This document shows positions 32,794 through 39,703 of a DNA stretch of 39,703 nt, piece after piece (the stretch's first letter is position 1; each line of letters begins with the position of its first letter). The notes under the pieces are model-generated. The model saw nothing but the letters and a program-made list of their open reading frames with translations. It made no database searches and was not told the DNA's origin. Both the position numbers and the translations under genes were made by a program. Source of the DNA: CAZLNO01 sp964561005 (GTDB lineage Bacteria; Pseudomonadota; Alphaproteobacteria; Kiloniellales; Rhodovibrionaceae); assembly GCA_964561005.1 (NCBI GenBank), contig CAZLNO010000022.1:1-39703 (forward strand), in the 5' to 3' direction.

Positions 32794-35229
32794 TCAGCCG
32801 CGCATGCGCTCACCCTTCGGGTCGACCAGGGGCTCGGCCAGCAGCGTCGCCGCCCGGCGCTCGCCCAGGATCTCGATGGCGAAAGCCTCCTCGCTGGTAT
32901 CCTCGGCCGAGGCGGCCGGCACGTAGCCCAGCGCGATCGAGCGGCCGACGGTGTGGCCGTAGCCGCCCGAGGTGACCCAGCCGACGACTTCATCGCCGTG
33001 CCACACCGGCTCGTCCCCGGCGGCGTCGGCGTCGCCCTCGGCCACGGCGAAGGCGACCAGCCGGCGCTTCGGCCCGGCCGCCCGCTCCTCCGCCGCCGGC
33101 GCGCGGCCGACGAAGTCGTTCTTGTCCAGCTTGACGAAGCGGCCCATGCCGGCCTCGTAGGGGCCGTAGATCGGACGGTACTCCGTGGCCCAGGCGCCGA
33201 AGCCCTTCTCCAGGCGCAGCGAGTTCAGCGCCCGCGCACCGAACGGCCGGATGCCGTGCTTCGCGCCCGCGTCCATCAGGGTGTCGAACAGGCAGTTCAG
33301 GAAGTCGGGGCGGCAATAGATCTCGTAGCCCAGCTCGCCGGTGAAGGAGATCCGCCCGACCAGGGCCGGCACCATGCCGATGTCCAGGCGCCGGATGTCC
33401 AGGAAGCGAAAGGCCTGGGCCGAAACGTCGCTGCCGGTCAGCTCCTGCAGGAGGTCGCGCGCCTTCGGTCCCGCGACAGAGAGTCCGGTCCACTGCTGGC
33501 CGTGCGCCGTCACGGCGACGCCGCCGTTGGCCGGGCGGTTCTGGAGGAACCAGCGCATGTGGTAGTCCTCGGCCACGCCCGATCCCAGGATCAGAAAGCG
33601 CTCCGGCCCCAGCCGGGAGACCGTGAAGTCGCCGATCAGCTTGCCGTCGCGGTTCAGCATGGGGCTCAGCGTCATCCGCCCTTCGCGCGGCGTCTTGTTG
33701 GTCAGCAGCCAGTTGAGCCAGGCCTCGGCGTCCGGCCCGGTCACCTCGTACTTGGCGAAGTTGGAGATTTCCAGCAGGCCCACGGCCTCGCGCACGGCGC
33801 GGCACTCCTCGCCCGTCGGGCCGAAGGCGTTGGAGCGGCGGAAGGTCGGCGTCTCGTAGGGCTCCTCGCCCGCGGGCGCGAAATACAGCGCGTGCTCCAG
33901 CCCATAGCCGGCGCCAAAGACGGCGTTGCGTGCCTTCAGCTTGTCGTGGATCGGCGTGGTGCGCAGCGGCCGGCCGACCGGCAGCTCCTCGTTGGGATAG
34001 GCGATGGTAAAGCGCCGGGAGTAGTTCTCCCGCACCTTGGCCTGGGTGTAGCGCGGCCGCGCCCAGTCGCCGAAGCGCGCGACGTCCATGCCCCAGATGT
34101 CGAAGCCCGGATCGCCGTCGGTCATCCAGTTCGCCAACGCCAGGCCGACGCCGCCGCCCTGGCTGAACCCGGCCATGACGCCGCAGGCGCACCAGTAGTT
34201 GGTGAGCCCGCGCACCGGCCCCACCAGCGGGTTGCCGTCGGGCGCGAAGGTGAAGGGGCCGTTGATGACCTGCTTGATGCCGGCGCGCTGGAAGGCGGGG
34301 AAGTGGTCGAAACCGACCTCCAGCGAGGGCGCGATGCGGTCCAGGTCGGGCGGCAGCAGCTCGGTGTCGAAGTCCCAGGGCGTGCTCTCGGTCTGCCAGG
34401 GCACGCAGGCCTGCTCGTAGGTGCCCATCAGCATGCCGCCGCGCTCCTGGCGCATGTAGATCTCGCCGGCGAAGTCGGTGGCGTGGATGATCTCGTGGCC
34501 GGTGCGCGCGTTGTACTCGGCGACCTCGGGCATGTCCTCGGTGAGCAGGTACATGTGCTCCATCGCCTGCACCGGCAGCTCCAGCCCGACCATGCGGCCG
34601 ACCTCGCGCGCCCAGAGGCCGCCGGCGTTGACCACATGCTCGGCCTGGATGGTGCCCTTGTCGGTGACCACCGACCAGGTGCCGTCCGGCGCCTGGGTCA
34701 GCTCCTTGACCATGGTGTGGCGATAGATCTCGGCGCCCTTGACGCGGGCGGCCTTGGCGTAGGCGTTGGTGACGCCCGAGGGGTCGACGTGGCCGGCGGT
34801 CTTTTCGTGGAGCGCGCCGACGAACTTGCTCTTGTCCATCAGCGGGAACAGCTCCGCCGCCTCGTCGACGCCGATGATCTCGCTGTCCAGGCCCATGTAG
34901 CGGTCCTTGGCGCGCATCGTGCGCAGGAAGTCCAGGCGCTCCGCGTTCTCCGCCAGCAGCACGCCGCCGGTGACGTGCAGGCCGCAGGACTGGCCGGAAA
35001 TCTCCTCGATCTCCTTGTAGAGTTCGATGGTGTACTGCTGCAGCTTGGCGACGTTGGTGTCGCCGTTCAGCGTGTGCATGCCGCCGGCGGCGTGCCAGGT
35101 GGAGCCGGAGGTCAGCTCCGAGCGCTCGATCAGCACCACCTCGTCCCAGCCCGCCTTGGCCAGGTGATAAAGAACGCTGCAACCGACGACACCGCCGCCG
35201 ATCACGGCGACGCGCACGTGTGACTTCAT
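32794..35229 (-). CDS. dimethylglycine/sarcosine dehydrogenase-type flavoprotein
   Basis: 811 residues, the normal size of the DMGDH/SARDH family. The N-terminal FAD domain starts VAVIGGGVVGCSVLYHLAKA. GSTWHAAGGMHTLNGD contains the histidine that carries covalent FAD in mammalian homologues. A linker domain and a C-terminal GcvT-like tetrahydrofolate domain follow (about residues 430-810: LLEISNFAKYEVTGPDAEAW, FTGELGYEIYC, GARALNSLRLEKGFGAW, YEAGMGRFVKLDKNDFVGR, GYGHTVGRSIALGYV). Such enzymes oxidatively remove a methyl group from dimethylglycine or sarcosine and pass the formaldehyde unit to THF. It lies downstream of the MttB-type gene, separated by a hairpin-bounded repeat. Confidence 0.9.
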   Translation of the reverse strand: MKSHVRVAVIGGGVVGCSVLYHLAKAGWDEVVLIERSELTSGSTWHAAGGMHTLNGDTNVAKLQQYTIELYKEIEEISGQSCGLHVTGGVLLAENAERLDFLRTMRAKDRYMGLDSEIIGVDEAAELFPLMDKSKFVGALHEKTAGHVDPSGVTNAYAKAARVKGAEIYRHTMVKELTQAPDGTWSVVTDKGTIQAEHVVNAGGLWAREVGRMVGLELPVQAMEHMYLLTEDMPEVAEYNARTGHEIIHATDFAGEIYMRQERGGMLMGTYEQACVPWQTESTPWDFDTELLPPDLDRIAPSLEVGFDHFPAFQRAGIKQVINGPFTFAPDGNPLVGPVRGLTNYWCACGVMAGFSQGGGVGLALANWMTDGDPGFDIWGMDVARFGDWARPRYTQAKVRENYSRRFTIAYPNEELPVGRPLRTTPIHDKLKARNAVFGAGYGLEHALYFAPAGEEPYETPTFRRSNAFGPTGEECRAVREAVGLLEISNFAKYEVTGPDAEAWLNWLLTNKTPREGRMTLSPMLNRDGKLIGDFTVSRLGPERFLILGSGVAEDYHMRWFLQNRPANGGVAVTAHGQQWTGLSVAGPKARDLLQELTGSDVSAQAFRFLDIRRLDIGMVPALVGRISFTGELGYEIYCRPDFLNCLFDTLMDAGAKHGIRPFGARALNSLRLEKGFGAWATEYRPIYGPYEAGMGRFVKLDKNDFVGRAPAAEERAAGPKRRLVAFAVAEGDADAAGDEPVWHGDEVVGWVTSGGYGHTVGRSIALGYVPAASAEDTSEEAFAIEILGERRAATLLAEPLVDPKGERMRG

Positions 35230-35344
35230 CTCGCCCCTCTTCGTGTCCTGCTCGCTTGCGGGTTGTCGCGTCCCCGCATCCGATCACGGACCGGCCGGCG
35301 CCGCGAGACCGATTCCGCCGGTTTCTTGTCGGTCAGGGCCGTCG

Positions 35345-35508
35345 TGACGCGCCTGGCGGCGCGTCCCCCTCCCTGGCCCTCACCCAAAGGGGAGGGGACG
35401 CTGCCATGAACATTCGTGCCTGCTCAGCAACAGTCCCTTTCCCCCCTCATCCTGAGCCTGTCGAAGGAGGGGGAAGGTTAGGATGGGGGACGCGGCGAAG
35501 CCGCGTCA
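35345..35508. repeat. hairpin-bounded intergenic repeat, copy 1
   Basis: A 164-bp element with a hairpin at each end: GACGCGC-CTGGCG-GCGCGTC on the left (from 35346) and GACGCGGC-GAA-GCCGCGTC on the right (to 35507). Each adjoins a run of C or G (CCCCC inside left, GGGGG inside right). The left interior (CTCCCTGGCCCTC, CAAAGGGGAGGGGA) and right interior (GGGGGAAGGTTAGGATGG) match copy 2 at 39455. It contains a CTGAGCCTGTCGAA core at 35452. The right hairpin begins 3 bases after the stop codon of the MttB-family gene. Confidence 0.85.
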
Positions 35509-35511
35509 GCG

Positions 35512-37085
35512 TCAGAAATCCGTCGGCGCCCCGCCCTCTTCCTTGCGCTTCGCCACGAAGGCCTCCAACTCCTCGCGGATCGCCGAATCCATGGCCGGCG
35601 GCTCGTAGCTTTCCAGGAGCTGCTTGTAGAGGCGGTTGGCCTTGGCATAGGCCTCGGGCCGGCCGGCTTCCTGCCAGCTTTCGTAGTTGCGCCAGTCGGA
35701 GATCATCGGGCTGAAGAAGGCCGACTTGTAGCGTTCCTGCGTGTGGGCGCAGCCGAAGAAGTGGCCGCCCGGCCCCACCTCGCGCACCGCGTCCAATGCC
35801 AGGGTCTCGGCGTTGGTCTCCAGCGGCGTCAGGAACTCCATGACCATGCCGATCAGGTCGGCGTCCAGCACCATCTTCTCGAAGGAGGCCTGCAGCCCGC
35901 CCTCCAGCCAGCCGGCGCCGTGCATGATCAGGTTCGCGCCCCCCTGCACGGCGCCCCAGAGCGAGAACACCGACTCGTAGGCCGCCTGGGCGTCGACGGT
36001 GTTGGCCGCGTTGACGTTGGAGGAGCGGTAGGGCACGCCGTAGCGCCGCGCGAGCTGGCCGCCCAGCAGCGCCGCCTTCATCGCCTCCGGCGTGCCGAAG
36101 GCGGGGGCGCCGGACTTCATGTCGACGTTCGAGGTGAAGCCGCCGTAACCGAAGGGGGCGCCGGGCCGGACGAGCTGGGTGAACACCAGGCCGGCCAGGG
36201 CCTCGGCGTTCTGCTGCGCCACCGCTCCCGTCACGGTGACCGGCGCCATCGCCCCGGCCAGGGTGAACGGGGTGACGAAGACCGGCTGGTTGCGCCGCGC
36301 GTACTCGATCACGCCCTGCAGCATGGGGCCGTCCAGGCGCAGCGGCGAGCTGGAGTTGATGATGGTGAAGATCGAGGGCTCGCGATCCAGCGTGGCCGCG
36401 TCGATCCCGCGGGCGATGCGCGCCATCTCCAAGGCGTCGAGGTTGCGCTCCCTGCCCAGGGAATAGGCGTGGATCGCCTTGTCCGACAGCGTCAGCAGGT
36501 CGAAGATCGCGTCCAGGTGGCGCACCCCGGCGTGGATGTCCGCCGGCTCCACCGGATAGCCGGGCCAGAGCTGCACCGCGTTCAGCATCTGCCCCAGGCG
36601 GATGAAGTTCTGGAAGTCGTGCCGCGTCCCCGGCCGCCGCCCGCCCTCCATGTCCGAGCAGTTGGGCGTCGAGGCGACCGAGCCGAAGGCGATCCAGCCC
36701 GCCTCGAAGCGCAGCGACTTCGCCGGATCGCGGGCGTGCAAGGTGAAGCCGGACGGCGCTTGCGCGATCGCCCAGTCCACCAGGCCGCGGTCGATGCGCA
36801 CGCGGTTGCCGTCGGGGGCCACGTCGGCCCCGCCGTCCCGCAGGATTTGCAGCGCCTCGTCGTTCAGGAAGTCGATGCCGATCTCTTCCAGGATGGTCAG
36901 CGAGGCCTCGTGGATGCGCTCCAGCGCCTCCTCGGTGACCGCCGGTGTCGGCGGATAAACCAGCCGTGCCTGGCGGAAGGGCGGCTGCTCGATGGCGCGC
37001 GGCCCCGCGCCGCCGCCGCGCCGGCCCCGGCGGGCGCGACGGCCGCCGCCGTCCTCGCCCTGCTGCTGTCCGCTGACATCCACCG

Positions 37086-37089
<4 letters not shown>
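35512..37089 (-). CDS. MttB-family methyltransferase (non-pyrrolysine type)
   Basis: 525 residues. The family core runs from about residue 45 (VYPPTPAVTEEALERIHEAS, LTILEEIGIDFLNDEAL) to the end (VGPGGHFFGCAHTQERYKSA, then FFSPMISDWRNYESWQEAGR). The frame reads through the pyrrolysine region without an in-frame TAG, so it is a non-pyrrolysine homologue like those that demethylate glycine betaine or other quaternary amines to a corrinoid protein. No corrinoid protein or corrinoid-dependent methyltransferase is in the window. The first 35 residues are Gly/Arg-rich low-complexity sequence (GGGRRARRGRRGGGAGPR) not typical of the family. It overlaps tdh by 4 bp, so it is translated with the threonine/glycine genes. 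Confidence 0.87.
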
Positions 37090-38120
<1,031 letters not shown>

Positions 38121-38121
38121 G

Positions 38122-39363
<1,242 letters not shown>

Positions 39364-39392
39364 GGTCGCCTCCCTGTGAATTTCACTTTCCC

Positions 39393-39425
39393 GTATTCTG
39401 GTTCAGTATCCTGTATCTTTGTCAA
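39393..39425 (-). promoter_or_regulatory. kbl promoter region with direct repeats
   Basis: On the plus strand GTATTCTG (39393-39400) is repeated as GTATCCTG (39406-39413), 13 bases apart, followed by an overlapping GTATC. On the minus strand a perfect TTGACA (39425-39420) could be a -35 element, with CAGAAT as a poor -10 candidate at a long spacing. The repeats would lie between -35 and the start codon, suiting a repressor site. The regulator is unknown. Confidence 0.4.
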
Positions 39426-39454
39426 GGCCGATTCGGTTAAGTGGGGATGCCCCC

Positions 39455-39682
39455 TGACGCGCTGCCGCGCGTCCCCCTCCCTGGCCCTCCCCCAAAGGGG
39501 AGGGGATAAGACTGAGCCCTTCATAACCGGCACGGCCCAGTCCCTTCCCCCCTGGGAGAAGTTAGGACGGAACGGCACGGCCCAGTCCCTTCCCCCTGGG
39601 AGAAGTTGGGACGGAACGGCACGGCCCAGTCCCTTCCCCCTTGGGGGAAAGGTTAGGATGGGGGACGCGCGGCAGCGCGTCA
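39455..39682. repeat. hairpin-bounded intergenic repeat, copy 2
   Basis: A 228-bp element with perfect 23-bp terminal inverted repeats (39455-39477 and 39660-39682). Each end is also a hairpin: GACGCGC-TGCC-GCGCGTC and GACGCGC-GGCA-GCGCGTC. It has the same left and right interior sequences as copy 1 at 35345. Its centre has expanded into a short tandem repeat. The last 21 bases of the window beyond it hold nothing recognisable. Confidence 0.88.
39529..39658. repeat. 44-45 bp tandem repeat, three units, inside copy 2
   Basis: GGCACGGCCCAGTCCCTTCC begins at 39529, 39574 and 39618, and each unit continues with CCC, TGGGAGAAGTT (or a close variant) and GGACGGAAC. The units are nearly identical. 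The third passes into the conserved right end of the element. Confidence 0.88.
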
Positions 39683-39703
39683 GCCCCCGCCGGTCGCGCC
39701 AGC

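Noticed and set aside
32953..35223. A 756-residue open frame on the plus strand
   Set aside because: It is the antisense shadow of the dimethylglycine-dehydrogenase-type gene; its composition (His, Arg, Gly and Val rich) has no family pattern.

Overview
The window is GC-rich DNA from an alphaproteobacterium, probably a Rhodospirillales-type lineage. The basis is inference from content: fix/cco-type oxidase assembly genes, PleC-type histidine kinases, two perfect CtrA-type boxes (TTAA-N7-TTAA), a gloB/methyltransferase divergent pair and a dapD-dapE operon. No rRNA, tRNA, CRISPR array, transposase or phage gene was seen. Two runs of exactly 100 N (5252-5351 and 12047-12146) are assembly gaps of unknown true size. 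Each sits at a biologically interesting spot.

Layout, left to right. 1-4745: a 3-hydroxyisobutyrate-dehydrogenase-like reductase (cut by the window edge), a sulfotransferase-like gene, a DegT-type aminotransferase, a two-gene ribbon-helix-helix/coiled-coil unit and a tartrate/malate dehydrogenase. 4746-6152: no genes, but a hairpin-bounded repeat and a 254-bp tandem repeat that broke the assembly. 6153-10409: methyltransferase and gloB (divergent), then dapD-dapE coupled to a small membrane protein. 10410-12803: an accessory patch with an AT-rich small gene between imperfect inverted repeats, a stand-alone L7/L12-like domain protein, and a two-gene unit (small HicA-like protein plus HTH partner) whose 5' end lies in the second gap. 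A HAD nucleotidase gene is cut by the same gap.

12804-19332: a PAS-GGDEF diguanylate cyclase behind a CtrA box, converging on ccoG-fixH-fixI (cbb3 oxidase assembly and copper loading), whose genes overlap by 4 bp. 19333-23515: 5-formyl-THF cyclo-ligase, a CaiB/BaiF CoA-transferase, a nu-type GST and a zinc alcohol dehydrogenase, with dispersed palindromes between them. 23774-28877: a signalling block with a membrane histidine kinase, a globin-coupled chemoreceptor co-oriented with a PAS histidine kinase, and a Crp/Fnr regulator with Fe-S-type cysteines. 28972-31384: queE-queD, an L,D-transpeptidase lipoprotein and a PCu(A)C copper chaperone. 31803-39363 (minus strand): a short histidine kinase, a dimethylglycine/sarcosine-dehydrogenase-type flavoprotein, an MttB-family methyltransferase, tdh and kbl. 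The last four make a plausible methylated-glycine to glycine to threonine/2-amino-3-ketobutyrate route.

Two themes recur. One is oxygen and copper: cbb3 assembly, PCu(A)C, globin sensor and Fnr-type regulator. The other is an unusual density of structured intergenic repeats, several of which keep their stems through compensating base changes. The strongest candidates for something under-described are the HicA-like/HTH pair at 11.3-12.05 kb and the inverted-repeat-flanked AT-rich gene at 10.5-10.9 kb.
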